Positions 16,302-24,265 of a stretch of 48,551 nucleotides of DNA are shown piece after piece. Source of the stretch: Caldilineaceae bacterium (GTDB lineage: Bacteria > Chloroflexota > Anaerolineae > Caldilineales > Caldilineaceae). The notes under the pieces are model-generated. The model did no database searches, was not told where the DNA came from, and worked only from the letters and a program-made list of their open reading frames with translations. The stretch covers positions 1 through 48,551 of the forward strand of contig JAHBVH010000064.1 of the NCBI GenBank assembly GCA_019637645.1, written 5' to 3'. Position 1 is the stretch's first letter. Each line of letters opens with the position of its first letter. Position numbers and translations under genes: made by a program.

Positions 16302-16346
16302 CTGAGCGGTTTTCCTGCCCCGCTAATGCTCAGGAAAACCGCTCAG
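16302..16346 (-). terminator. Hairpin between arlB and the rest of the operon (attenuator or processing site)
   Basis: Perfect 16-bp stem, CTGAGCGGTTTTCCTG with its complement, around a 13-base loop, about 100 bp after the archaellin stop. No T-run follows on the minus strand, so it may stop only part of the transcripts or protect the 3' end of arlB mRNA. The 346-bp gap 16100-16445 holds no gene and no clear second promoter. Confidence 0.6.
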
Positions 16347-16445
16347 CCCAGATTCTTGCTACTGGTTTGCTGTCACCATTGACAGTCCACCACCAGTGAG
16401 ATACTTCGCTACACGGCTATCAGCCGCCAGGAATACGCAACCGCG

Positions 16446-17057
16446 TTACTGGAGGTCGTAGACCAGCTCCATATAGGCCGGTGTCGTGCGCTGAATATTG
16501 AGTACCGCGCCAGCCGGTGGCTTGACTTCAATCGTGAAATCGGTGTTGATGGGCAGGTTGATCGCATTGTTATGACCTCCAACAGTCCCTGAGATTGGAA
16601 TCGTAAGCTGGGCAAGTTCCCCTGTTTCCAATAAATCATCCTGATCTGCGCGCACCTTCCAATCTAAGGTCCAATTTGTAATTGTTCTGGTCACCTTTAG
16701 ATCACGATAATCAACTACCAATACACGATCATTACCCGTACTAAGATTGATCGGTTCTCCCCCTACGGCATTCGCAACAGTAAAGATCACCCCACCAACA
16801 GTGCCGCTCGTGCCTGCCACATCAGCCGTCATAATAACGCTGCCTTTGATTTCCATGGATGACTGGACGTCTGCCAGGCCGGCAAAGATGGCTTCTTTAC
16901 CACGTTCGGTGGAGAAGGTACCTGCCGAGAGGATGGTAAAGGCAAAGACTGAAGCCACGACGATAAAGGCGATCAAGATGATGGCCGTTTCCAAGGCGGT
17001 GATACCTGCTTCGTCGCGGGCAAGACGCTTCACAACACGATTTAGATAGCTTTTCAT
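16446..17057 (-). CDS. arlB: Archaellin ArlB (FlaB), archaeal-type filament protein
   Basis: 203 residues. The leader [18 protein letters not shown] is followed by the hydrophobic archaellin N-terminus [13 protein letters not shown] that continues for about 27 residues into [10 protein letters not shown]. Cleavage is expected after G18, leaving I19 and a glutamate at position +5. The pattern DxxG-FSGLEAAIVLIAF is that of methanogen archaellins (Methanospirillum type), not of Flp or PilA pilins. The C-terminal part is beta-rich with [25 protein letters not shown], as in archaellin outer domains. It is the first gene of the operon, with AAGGAG before ATG 17057 and a hairpin after its stop, which fits a highly made filament subunit. 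A peptidase for the leader is not in this operon. Confidence 0.92.
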   Translation of the reverse strand: MKSYLNRVVKRLARDEAGITALETAIILIAFIVVASVFAFTILSAGTFSTERGKEAIFAGLADVQSSMEIKGSVIMTADVAGTSGTVGGVIFTVANAVGGEPINLSTGNDRVLVVDYRDLKVTRTITNWTLDWKVRADQDDLLETGELAQLTIPISGTVGGHNNAINLPINTDFTIEVKPPAGAVLNIQRTTPAYMELVYDLQ

Positions 17058-17419
17058 GGATTACTCCTTATGCAATAGATTGACTTGCGCGATAGATTCA
17101 CATCCGGTGGCGGGTATCAAAATCAAAGCAGGCTGTGCGTTGATGATCCTTCCTCGCCTTTCGTGAGTCGATTGGTTACTAATTGGAAGACGGCGCTTTG
17201 GTTTGCGCTTCATGCTTTGGCTAGATGGGTCTGCTTCCTTTCACTTTTACACAATATTCCGGTTTAGTTAATTTTCTTTAATTTTTCATCAGTTACTTGA
17301 AACCATTGTTCAGTTATGATGACGAGAAAGGGATTGGGGAGATACGGGAAACATGGGGTAAAATGGTGCGTCAATTAATGTATCTTTACCCGCCAAAGCA
17401 AACAGTGCCTTACAAACTC
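17058..17419. other. Divergent intergenic region between arlB and the dehydrogenase
   Basis: 362 bp, AT-rich between about 17225 and 17300. It must hold the promoter of the archaellum operon and perhaps that of the plus-strand dehydrogenase. I find no sigma-70 or sigma-28 consensus with correct spacing, and no archaeal-like TATA/BRE pair. No gene is seen. Confidence 0.5.
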
Positions 17420-18418
17420 ATGCGAATTTCTTATCAACAAATGCAAAGCACCTTCGAACGCGTGCTGGGGATCTATGGGTTTACCCCGGAACGCGCGGCG
17501 TTGTGTGCCACGATTTTTGCCGAAAACAGCCTCGTTGGCGTTGCCAGCCATGGGCTCAATCGCTTCCCCGGCTTTATCGACTTTATTCAGCAAGGCTATG
17601 TCAACCCGCAAGCCCAGGCCGAAAAGATCGCGGGAGAGGGGGCATGGGAACAGTGGGACGGGCAGCAAGGGGCCGGGCCGCTCAATGCCTACGCTTGTAC
17701 GGAGCGCGCCATGGCGTTGGCGCGGCGGCATGGCGTCGGTTGTGTGGGGTTGCGCAACACCAATCATTGGATGCGCGGTGGGTACTATGGTTGGCAGGCT
17801 GCCACCGCGGGCTTTGCCCTGTTGAGCTGGACCAACACCAAACCCAATATGCCAGCTTGGGGCGCGCTGGATCGGCACGTCGGCAACAATCCGCTGGTGC
17901 TAGCTGTGCCGCGTGCAGCCGGGCCAGTGGTTCTCGACATGGCAATGAGCCAATTTTCGATTGGACGGATGGAAGGGGCGCAGCGTGCGGGCCAATCCTT
18001 GCCGGTGGCGGGTGGCTATGATGAACAGGGGCAGCTTACGGTTAATCCTGGCGAAATTTTACAAAGCAATCGCGTCTTGCCCACGGGGTATTGGAAGGGC
18101 TCTGGGCTAGCCATCTTGTTGGATCTCGTTGCTGTCCTCCTGTCGGGCGGCCTAGCGACCTATCAGATCGGCCAGCAAGCCACCGAGTATAGGGTGGCCC
18201 AGCTCTTTATTGCCTTTGATGTCACCCGTTTTGGGGGCGCGGCGTTGGTCGATCAAGCCGTGGAGGGGGTGATTGCTGATCTTCACACCTCGCGGCCTGT
18301 ACAGCCAGGGGATGCCGTGCTCTACCCAGGTGAACGCGCCCAACAGACACGCCAAGAAAATCTCGAACAGGGCATTCCGGTTGAACCAACGATCTGGGCA
18401 CGGGTATTGGCGCTATAA
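17420..18418 (+). CDS. Ldh2-family oxidoreductase, YiaK/DlgD-like (2,3-diketo-L-gulonate reductase type)
   Basis: 332 residues, normal for the family. Almost every landmark of E. coli YiaK is present: FAENSLVGVASHGLNRFP with catalytic H44, GLRNTNHWMRGGYYGWQAA, SWTNTKPNMPAWGALDRHVGNNPL, VLDMAMSQFS, GYDEQGQLT, LPTGYWKGSGLAILLD and C-terminal PTIWARVLAL. YiaK reduces 2,3-diketo-L-gulonate with NADH; members also act on other 2-keto acids. ATG at 17420 matches the family start (MRISYQQMQSTF); readings further upstream add unrelated residues. The ribosome site is weak. It faces away from arlB and precedes an enolase-type sugar-acid dehydratase, which fits sugar-acid use. Confidence 0.9.
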   Translation: MRISYQQMQSTFERVLGIYGFTPERAALCATIFAENSLVGVASHGLNRFPGFIDFIQQGYVNPQAQAEKIAGEGAWEQWDGQQGAGPLNAYACTERAMALARRHGVGCVGLRNTNHWMRGGYYGWQAATAGFALLSWTNTKPNMPAWGALDRHVGNNPLVLAVPRAAGPVVLDMAMSQFSIGRMEGAQRAGQSLPVAGGYDEQGQLTVNPGEILQSNRVLPTGYWKGSGLAILLDLVAVLLSGGLATYQIGQQATEYRVAQLFIAFDVTRFGGAALVDQAVEGVIADLHTSRPVQPGDAVLYPGERAQQTRQENLEQGIPVEPTIWARVLAL

Positions 18419-18449
18419 GAGGTGAGACCTGTCATGACAGGTCTGTGCC

Positions 18450-18523
18450 GGGACGTGCTGTAGGGACGTGCTGTAGGGACGTGCTGTAGGGACGTGCTGT
18501 AGGGACGTGCTGTAGGGACGTGC
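18450..18523. repeat. Five and a half tandem copies of a 13-bp repeat
   Basis: GGGACGTGCTGTA is repeated exactly five times (18450-18514), followed by a partial GGGACGTGC. Between 18553 and 18600 related words GGCACGTCCCC, CCCGGCACGTCTGCTTG (twice) occur in opposite orientation, so the whole patch can fold. Just before it is GACCTGTCATGACAGGTC, a palindrome after the dehydrogenase stop. It lies between convergent genes. Confidence 0.85.
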
Positions 18524-18599
18524 CAACTATAGTCGCAATATGCGAAAAGCTCGTGGCACGTCCCCGGCACGTCTGCTTGGTTCCCGGCACGTCTGCTTG

Positions 18600-19751
18600 T
18601 TAATAACTTTCGACCAAATTCTCTTCAATATAGGCAAAGTTAATATCCTGCCCCAGCCCAGGCGCGTTGGAGACATGGACAAAGCCTTGGTCGTCCATGG
18701 GATCGTCGAGTTGGTTGAGCCAGGGTTTGGGTTGGTCGTGGTCAATAAAAGGATGGAGCAGCCCGCGCTCATAGAATTCCCCTTTGATGCCCATGGCGCA
18801 GAGAACATGTAAATTGCCAGGGCCACCCCCATGGACTTCCATCCGCATGCCAAAGGACTCGGCCAGGTGGGCGATCTTCAGGAGGGGCGTAATGCCGCCA
18901 ACATCCCAAACACCACCGCGGGTTAGATCACACGCCCCCGCTTTGATCCACTCGGCGCGGGTAAACATTTTCCCTTCGGCGGTCTCGGGGCCACAAATGG
19001 GGAGCCGGGTCTTTTCGCAGAGCCAGACATACGAGGACATGCTGTGCTCGTCCATGGGCTCTTCCATCCACAGGAAATTGAGATCTTCCAACCCCTTGGC
19101 CAAGGCCAATGCTTCCTCACGGCTATAATAATGGTAGGGATCCAACATCAAAGGCACATCCGGCCCCAGGGCTTCGCGCACCGCCGCGCAGGCTTCGAGA
19201 TCGCGTTTCACACTGGGCGCGTTCGGATAGGGTGGCTGCCAGGTGTGGAGTTTGTAGGCAGGATAGCCCCGCTCTTTGACACACCAAAGCGCAAAGTTGG
19301 CATAATCTTCCGGCGTCGCCAACCCATTCGGTAGATCGTCACCACACATGGTGCTGGCGTAGGCTGGCACTTTTTCGCGCATGGCACCTAGCAAGTGGTG
19401 AACCGGTTGCCCCGCATAGCGCCCGGCAATATCCCAAAGCGCCATATCTACCGTGGTCAAAACCCGATCATGCAAAGTCGCCAAATTGAGCCGCTGGCGC
19501 GCCTTTAACTCTTGCCAATGTTGTTCGCGAAAAAAGGGATCATGGCCGATGAGCACCGGCTTGAGGACACCTTCCAAGACCCCTTTGGTGATCCCACCAA
19601 AACAATAGCCCTGGATCCCTTCATCGGTGTGGATCGTCGTCAGGCTTTGGGTGGCTTCATGGGCTGGCCCCGGGTGACCGTGACCTTCCACATCGCGCAC
19701 CGTATTAGACAGATAGCGGAAGGTTTGAACAGTAAGATTGGTGATTTTCAT
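18600..19751 (-). CDS. Enolase-superfamily protein (mandelate racemase/sugar-acid dehydratase group)
   Basis: 383 residues. The catalytic set of the mandelate racemase subgroup is visible: KLH (K167, H169), metal ligands D204 (LMLDPYHYYS), E230 (WMEEPMDE) and E256 (CGPETAEG), and the general-base histidine H307 (RMEVHGGG). N-terminal capping domain covers residues 1-125. Such enzymes remove a proton next to a carboxylate; most relatives dehydrate sugar acids. ATG at 19751 has GAGAGGAA about ten bases upstream. It is transcribed toward the YiaK-like gene and ends 180 bp from it. Substrate unknown; glucarate-, galactonate- or fuconate-like acids are all possible. Confidence 0.88.
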   Translation of the reverse strand: MKITNLTVQTFRYLSNTVRDVEGHGHPGPAHEATQSLTTIHTDEGIQGYCFGGITKGVLEGVLKPVLIGHDPFFREQHWQELKARQRLNLATLHDRVLTTVDMALWDIAGRYAGQPVHHLLGAMREKVPAYASTMCGDDLPNGLATPEDYANFALWCVKERGYPAYKLHTWQPPYPNAPSVKRDLEACAAVREALGPDVPLMLDPYHYYSREEALALAKGLEDLNFLWMEEPMDEHSMSSYVWLCEKTRLPICGPETAEGKMFTRAEWIKAGACDLTRGGVWDVGGITPLLKIAHLAESFGMRMEVHGGGPGNLHVLCAMGIKGEFYERGLLHPFIDHDQPKPWLNQLDDPMDDQGFVHVSNAPGLGQDINFAYIEENLVESY

Positions 19752-20165
19752 GAATGCTGGTTCCTCTCTTGATTGGGGAGTGAGCCGCGTCAGGGATCGC
19801 AGGATGAGCCCCATTATGGCTTGGTTTCAGCCGGTTGTCAATGCAGGGCGCAATCTAACCCAGCGCCAGCGCGCCCTTACTGGCCGTCCGCTGGGGCGGA
19901 AGCCACCGTGCGACCGAAGAGTAACCATTCAATTCGGCTAACCGTCGCGGCTTCCCCCAAATTACCCTAGCCAACTGGCTAGGATTGGACTGCTCCTTCT
20001 GGCTAGCTCTTTTTCTCGCCGCGTGACTGATGGCGTGCGAAATGATTTGCACTACAGTGTAATCAGGCTATCGTGATCAGCGGGGGCGGCCCCATGGTTA
20101 AGTACTTTGTTGATTAAGCAAAGCGATTCCGCCGCGGTAGGAGCCAGCACGAAAGGTATACAGCT
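19752..20165. other. 414-bp divergent gap upstream of the enolase-type gene and the USP gene
   Basis: No gene seen. It contains the short palindrome CCTAGCCA-AC-TGGCTAGG (19966-19983) and CTTTG/CAAAG arms around 20107-20125. Neither is convincing as a terminator. Promoters for both flanking genes should lie here, but no hexamer pair with proper spacing stands out. Confidence 0.4.
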
Positions 20166-21086
20166 ATGTATCATAAAATTTTGATTCCACTCGATTCATC
20201 AAAAACAGCCGAACAGATTCTGCCCTATGTGAAGCGTGTAGCAGCACCCCAGGCCGCGCTCCATTTGGTTAGTGTGGTAGAGCCCAATATGTATGCCTAT
20301 GCCCTTGCCAGCAGCGAAGCCACCATCCGCGAAAAGCTACAAAGCGTCATTCATGATGATCTCGAGAGCTACTTAACCGCGGTCCAGGCGGGGCTCCAGC
20401 AAGAAGGCTACACCGTCCAAACGTGGGTGGCGCGAGGTGACGCGGCCCAAACCATTGCCGATGTCGCCACCAAACTCCACGCGGACTTAATCGCCATGAC
20501 CACCCATGGCCGCACCGGCTTGGCCCGTTGGGCATTGGGCAGCGTGGCCGATCGGGTCGTTCATCTTGCGCATCAACCCATTTTATTGGTCCGTGCCCAC
20601 GAAGCGATAGCTGCAGACCAGCCATTCCGCCAGATCTTGGTGCCACTCGACGGCTCCCCCTTGGCCGAAAGCGCCCTGGAAGAGGCCGAAGCACTGGCCC
20701 AGCAGACAGGAGCGGCCCTCTGGCTCGTGCGCGTTGTCGAACCCTTAAGCCAATGGCAACAGCTCCTCCTAACCGAGCAAGGGTATAGCGAAGCCGCGCT
20801 CGAACAAGAGCGCCAAGCAGAAGCGCAGCGCTATTTGGCCCAAGTGCGGGCGCGTCTCCAAGCTGCCCAGATCGAACATCGGACACAGATCTATCGTGGC
20901 GGAGCCGCTGAGGCCATTTTTACCATGCTGGACCAGGAAGCCATCGATCTGGTCGTCATGAGCACCCACGGGCTTTCCGGCTATAGCCGCTGGGTCTATG
21001 GCAGCATCGCCAGTAAAGTTTTACACAATGGCCCTTGCCCACTCTTGTTGTTGCGCAGTGTCGATATTTCCCCGGCTGACGCATAG
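20166..21086 (+). CDS. Universal stress protein with two tandem UspA domains
   Basis: 306 residues made of two Usp domains (about 1-145 and 155-300). Each ends with the nucleotide-binding signature: MTTHGRTGLARWALGSVADRVVHLA followed by PILLVR in the first, and MSTHGLSGYSRWVYGSIASKVLHNG followed by PLLLLR in the second. Both fit the G-2x-G-9x-G-S pattern of ATP-binding members. The openings KILIPLDSS and QILVPLDGSPLAESALEEA are typical. Cytosolic, thought to support survival under stress; no catalytic role is known. ATG 20166 has only a moderate GAAAGG upstream. A terminator follows at 21107. Confidence 0.93.
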   Translation: MYHKILIPLDSSKTAEQILPYVKRVAAPQAALHLVSVVEPNMYAYALASSEATIREKLQSVIHDDLESYLTAVQAGLQQEGYTVQTWVARGDAAQTIADVATKLHADLIAMTTHGRTGLARWALGSVADRVVHLAHQPILLVRAHEAIAADQPFRQILVPLDGSPLAESALEEAEALAQQTGAALWLVRVVEPLSQWQQLLLTEQGYSEAALEQERQAEAQRYLAQVRARLQAAQIEHRTQIYRGGAAEAIFTMLDQEAIDLVVMSTHGLSGYSRWVYGSIASKVLHNGPCPLLLLRSVDISPADA

Positions 21087-21106
21087 ACAACGAGGGAGTT
21101 GAGGAG

Positions 21107-21141
21107 AGAGCTGTCGGCTTTGGCAAGCTGGCAGCTCTTTT
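21107..21141 (+). terminator. Terminator of the universal stress protein gene
   Basis: AGAGCTGTCGGCTT (21107-21120) pairs with AAGCTGGCAGCTCT (21125-21138), with two G-T pairs, around a TGGC loop, followed by TTT. It lies 20 bp after the stop. Confidence 0.75.
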
Positions 21142-21166
21142 GTTCCTGGAAGGTAGGAGATAAGTC

Positions 21167-22324
21167 GTGGAATTAGAGACGGCACAGGTTGCGGAATATC
21201 TCACCCAACGCTTTCAAAGCGAGGTGCAGGTCACCCGGTTGACCCAATTAGATGATGAAAGTCCAAGCGCTGGGGTGCCATCGGTTCCGAGCCGATCACC
21301 GCTCGCGGCAACGGAAGCAGTCGCGCTCAAAACCTTTGGGTATGGCAAACCTGTGCTAGTCGACTGTTTGCTCAACGGCGCGCCATCCCGATTTGTCCTG
21401 CACACAGTGGCAGCCGACACGTTTGGCCATGATCAGCGGGCCGACCGGGCGGCGGAGATGGTGCTCAGCTACGATACCTACAACGAATTGCCCCACCACA
21501 CCCATGCTTGGGATCTGGGCGTCATTAACAGCAACCAGCAACTGGTTTCGCTGGCCGATGGTCATGAATTTTTTGTGCTGACCGACTATGCCACTGGAGA
21601 ACCCTACGCCCGCGATCTCATGCGCTTGCGCGATACGGGCGAAGCAACCGGGGCCGACCTGCGACGCGCCCGCCAATTAGCGCTCTACTTGGCCGATATT
21701 CATGCCCGCAAAAACTACACCACCCCGGCGCTCTACGAACGGCGGATTCGGGATACGCTGGGGAGTGGTCAGGGAATTATGGGCTTGACCGATAGCTATC
21801 CAGCCGACAACCAGTTGGTGGAATGGTCGTGGTTAGAGGAATTTGAAAAAGCCTGTGTCACCTGGCGGTGGCGACTAAAGCCCAAAAGTTATCGCTTGGC
21901 TCAGGTCCACGGCGATTTTCACCCCTATAATGTGCTTTTCGAGCGCAACGGCAACTTTCACGTACTTGATCGCAGCCGTGGTGCTTGGGGCGAACCAGCA
22001 GATGATGTAGTCTGTATGGCGATCAACTATCTTTTCTTCTCCCTCCAGCGGAGTGGTTGGCTATCATCACCCTTTGAGCAATTATGGAATATTTTCTGGA
22101 ACACCTATCTGGCCCAGACGGGCGACCATGAATTGCTCACGATTGTGCCGCCTTTTTTTGCTTGGCGTGCCCTCGTGCTAGCCAGCCCAACTTGGTATAA
22201 CGTTTCCGATTCGGTCCGCTATGCCCTGTTGGGCGCTGCCCGCGCCATCCTCCAAGCCGAGGTCTTTAACCCCGCCCTCATGAATGCTTACCTGAGTGTG
22301 GGTGACGAAACCGGCAGCGACTAG
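21167..22324 (+). CDS. APH-like phosphotransferase (aminoglycoside phosphotransferase fold)
   Basis: 385 residues. The catalytic loop VHGDFHPYNVLFE (residues 247-259) has the Brenner motif HxDxxxxN (D250, N255 region), and the metal aspartate follows in HVLDRSRGAWGEPADD (D268, then D279/D280). An N-lobe with VFVLHTVAAD-like strands is weak but present. Such kinases phosphorylate small hydroxylated molecules; here the usual IDW/IDF is LDRSRG, which sets it apart from antibiotic-resistance enzymes. GTG at 21167 with GTAGGAGA about six bases upstream is the start. It follows the Usp gene after a terminator. Substrate unknown, and I do not call it a resistance gene. Confidence 0.78.
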   Translation: MELETAQVAEYLTQRFQSEVQVTRLTQLDDESPSAGVPSVPSRSPLAATEAVALKTFGYGKPVLVDCLLNGAPSRFVLHTVAADTFGHDQRADRAAEMVLSYDTYNELPHHTHAWDLGVINSNQQLVSLADGHEFFVLTDYATGEPYARDLMRLRDTGEATGADLRRARQLALYLADIHARKNYTTPALYERRIRDTLGSGQGIMGLTDSYPADNQLVEWSWLEEFEKACVTWRWRLKPKSYRLAQVHGDFHPYNVLFERNGNFHVLDRSRGAWGEPADDVVCMAINYLFFSLQRSGWLSSPFEQLWNIFWNTYLAQTGDHELLTIVPPFFAWRALVLASPTWYNVSDSVRYALLGAARAILQAEVFNPALMNAYLSVGDETGSD

Positions 22325-22330
22325 GCCCCG

Positions 22331-22361
22331 AGCGCCGACCGATTTTCAGCCGGTCGGCGCT
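22331..22361. terminator. Bidirectional terminator between the kinase and pdxA
   Basis: AGCGCCGACCG (22331-22341) and its perfect complement (22351-22361) around a nine-base loop, seven bases after the plus-strand stop and 18 before the minus-strand stop of pdxA. Confidence 0.65.
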
Positions 22362-22378
22362 TGCCCCAATAGGTAACT

Positions 22379-23386
22379 TCATCGCTCTTGCGCCCGTGCC
22401 ATCTGCACCGCCACTTTGATCGCCTCCACCATACTTTCGGCACGCGCCTTGCCCGTGCCTGCAATATCGAAAGCCGTGCCGTGATCGACCGAAGTGCGAA
22501 TGATCGGCAGCCCCATACTCACATTGACGCCACTATCAAAGGCCAGCAGCTTCATGGGAATGTGGCCTTGATCATGATACATCGCCACCACAATGTCATA
22601 GTCGCCTTTTACCGCGCGCAGAAAGACCGTATCCGGCGGCTGCGGGTCGGTGACGATGAGGCCACGGGCGCGGGCCCGTTCAATCGCCGGTTGGATCGCC
22701 TGCGCCTCTTGATCACCAAAGAGACCGCCTTCGCTGGCATGCGGGTTGAGACCAGCAACGGCAATCCGCGGTTGGCGAATGCCCAGCGCCTGGCAAGAAT
22801 GCTGGGCTAAGTCGATCACCTCTTCCACCCGCTGCGGCGTCACCCGCCGAATCGCTTCGGCCAACCCCACATGGGTGCTGACATGCACCACGCGTAAGCT
22901 CGGGCCGGTCAACAACATACTAACCCGCTCTGCACCGGTCCGCTCTGCCAACAGTTCGGTGTGGCCGGCATAATGATAACCGGCAAGATTCATGGCCTCT
23001 TTGTTCAGGGGGGCCGTCACAACGGCGGCGGTCTCCCCGGCCATGGTCATATCACAGGCGCGCAAGACGTATTCTACCGCAGCCCGTCCCGCCGCGGCAC
23101 TCACATGGCCCGGTGGAATCACCGCTGGATCGGCGCTTGGCAGATCCAACAGCGTCAGGTGCCCAGCGCAATATTGGCCTTGGGCTGGCTCAGTCACCAC
23201 ATCAAAGGCCAATGGCGCACCCCCCACCCAGTTCATCGCCCGGGCAAGCATGCGTTGCTCGCCAATCACCAAAGGCCGACAGCTATCATAGATCGTGGGC
23301 TCCTGGCACGCTTTTACAATCACCTCTGGGCCAATCCCCGCGGGATCGCCCAGGGTAATGGCAAGTAATGGACGCGTCTCCTGCAT
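22379..23386 (-). CDS. pdxA: PdxA family 4-phosphohydroxythreonine / threonate-4-phosphate dehydrogenase
   Basis: 335 residues. Opening LAITLGDPAGIGPEV and the metal histidines STH (H172), LNPHASEGGLFG (H216) and AMYHDQGHIPMK (H271) are all present, as is VTAPLNKEAMNLAG. PdxA oxidises 4-phosphohydroxy-L-threonine with NAD in pyridoxal phosphate synthesis; the PdxA2 branch does the same with D-threonate or D-erythronate 4-phosphate. No PdxJ or DUF1537 kinase is next to it, so the branch cannot be fixed; the sugar-acid neighbours make PdxA2 plausible. ATG at 23386 has GAGGAG about eight bases upstream. A longer in-frame reading up to 23602 overlaps the divergent exonuclease gene and is not supported. 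Confidence 0.9.
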   Translation of the reverse strand: MQETRPLLAITLGDPAGIGPEVIVKACQEPTIYDSCRPLVIGEQRMLARAMNWVGGAPLAFDVVTEPAQGQYCAGHLTLLDLPSADPAVIPPGHVSAAAGRAAVEYVLRACDMTMAGETAAVVTAPLNKEAMNLAGYHYAGHTELLAERTGAERVSMLLTGPSLRVVHVSTHVGLAEAIRRVTPQRVEEVIDLAQHSCQALGIRQPRIAVAGLNPHASEGGLFGDQEAQAIQPAIERARARGLIVTDPQPPDTVFLRAVKGDYDIVVAMYHDQGHIPMKLLAFDSGVNVSMGLPIIRTSVDHGTAFDIAGTGKARAESMVEAIKVAVQMARAQER

Positions 23387-23451
23387 GAATCTACTCCTCG
23401 CTTCACGGTTTGTTACACCTACCCAAAGTAGTTTTTTTACTCTAGACACAG

Positions 23452-23457
23452 TATAAT
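23452..23457 (+). promoter_or_regulatory. Putative -10 box for the exonuclease gene
   Basis: Perfect TATAAT in ACAGTATAATAGTAG. The -35 region (TAGTTT, 17 bases upstream) is poor. Transcription from here would give a leader of roughly 85 bases before ATG 23549. Confidence 0.45.
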
Positions 23458-23548
23458 AGTAGCCAAAATTTACCCATGTAGCCGCATGACGATCATCCAT
23501 CGAGACGTACAATGGTCGGCTACGCGATGGCTTTTTAGGAAGGGACGG

Positions 23549-24130
23549 ATGCTTGAAGAAGTGACCACGCCGCGCCAACACGCTTGTGTGTTGGCGCGCC
23601 AACGCCTACAAACCCAACCACTGTTTCTGGATACGGAAACGACCGGTGTGCGCTCCACCGCCGAGATTATCGAGATCTGCCTGATCGATCACAATGGTGA
23701 TGTGCTGCTCAATTCGTTGGTACGACCACGGCTGACGATTCCCGCCGAATCGACCAAAGTGCATGGTATTACCACCGCCATGGTCGCCCATGCCCCCACC
23801 TGGCCCGAACTCTGGCCCCAGATCCAAGCCATTCTCGCCAACCGCCCGCTGGGTATCTACAATGCAGACTTTGATCTGCGGCTGCTCAAGCAAACCCATC
23901 AACAAAGTGGCTTACTCTGGCCGGCCTTTCCCTTTGAGCCCTTTTGTATTATGCAACTCTATGCCCAATTCTATGGCGAATGGGACATCCACCGCAATGC
24001 CTACCGCTGGCAGAGTCTCGAAAAGGCGGGTCGCCACTTTAGCATTGCCCTCCCCAACAGCCACCGCGCCAAAGATGACGCCCTCCTCGCGCGCGCCGTC
24101 TTGCATCAGATCGCCGCGGTGGGACAGTAG
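23549..24130 (+). CDS. DnaQ-like 3'-5' exonuclease (DEDDh)
   Basis: 193 residues holding one exonuclease domain. DEDDh residues are D28 and E30 (FLDTETTGVRS), D107 (YNADFDLRLL), H172 and D177 (NSHRAKDDALL). The rest (VRPRLTIPAESTKVHGITTAMV) is as in DNA polymerase III epsilon and stand-alone proofreading-type nucleases. It is too short to have a polymerase-binding tail. ATG at 23549 follows AGGAAGG by five bases and is preferred to an in-frame ATG at 23486 with no site. Likely cytosolic, trimming DNA or RNA 3' ends. Ends in a long heptamer repeat tract. Confidence 0.88.
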   Translation: MLEEVTTPRQHACVLARQRLQTQPLFLDTETTGVRSTAEIIEICLIDHNGDVLLNSLVRPRLTIPAESTKVHGITTAMVAHAPTWPELWPQIQAILANRPLGIYNADFDLRLLKQTHQQSGLLWPAFPFEPFCIMQLYAQFYGEWDIHRNAYRWQSLEKAGRHFSIALPNSHRAKDDALLARAVLHQIAAVGQ

Positions 24131-24135
24131 CGTAC

Positions 24136-24265
24136 TGTCCTTTGTTCTTTGTCCTTTGTCCTTTGTTCTTTGTCCTTTGTTCTTTGTTCTTTGTTCTTTG
24201 TCCTTTGTCCTTTGTCCTTTGTTCTTTGTCCTTTGTTCTTTGTCCTTTGTCCTTTGTTCTTTGTC
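24136..24265. repeat. 18 tandem copies of the 7-bp repeat TGTYCTT
   Basis: Eighteen consecutive heptamers, TGTCCTT or TGTTCTT in mixed order (24136-24261), plus a partial copy. It fills the whole space between two convergent genes and reaches the last codon of the LarA-like gene. All reading frames are open through it, giving false proteins rich in FVLCPLS on one strand and KDKEQRT on the other. Confidence 0.95.

Noticed and set aside
9054..17057. Reading the ArlI/ArlJ operon as a second Tad or type IV pilus
   Set aside because: The archaellin core, the FlaH-type ATPase and the ArlF/G-type proteins with N-terminal helices do not occur in pilus loci, and a full separate tad set exists in the window.
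17058..17300. Archaeal TATA/BRE promoter for arlB
   Set aside because: AT-rich stretch exists, but no BRE-TATA pair at proper distance, and the ribosome sites are bacterial.
20107..20125. CTTTG-TTGATTAAG-CAAAG as a regulator site upstream of usp
   Set aside because: Arms are only five bases and no known consensus fits.
23387..23602. N-terminal extension of PdxA
   Set aside because: Opposes the divergent exonuclease gene and its promoter; MQETRPLLAITLGDPAGIGP is the family start.
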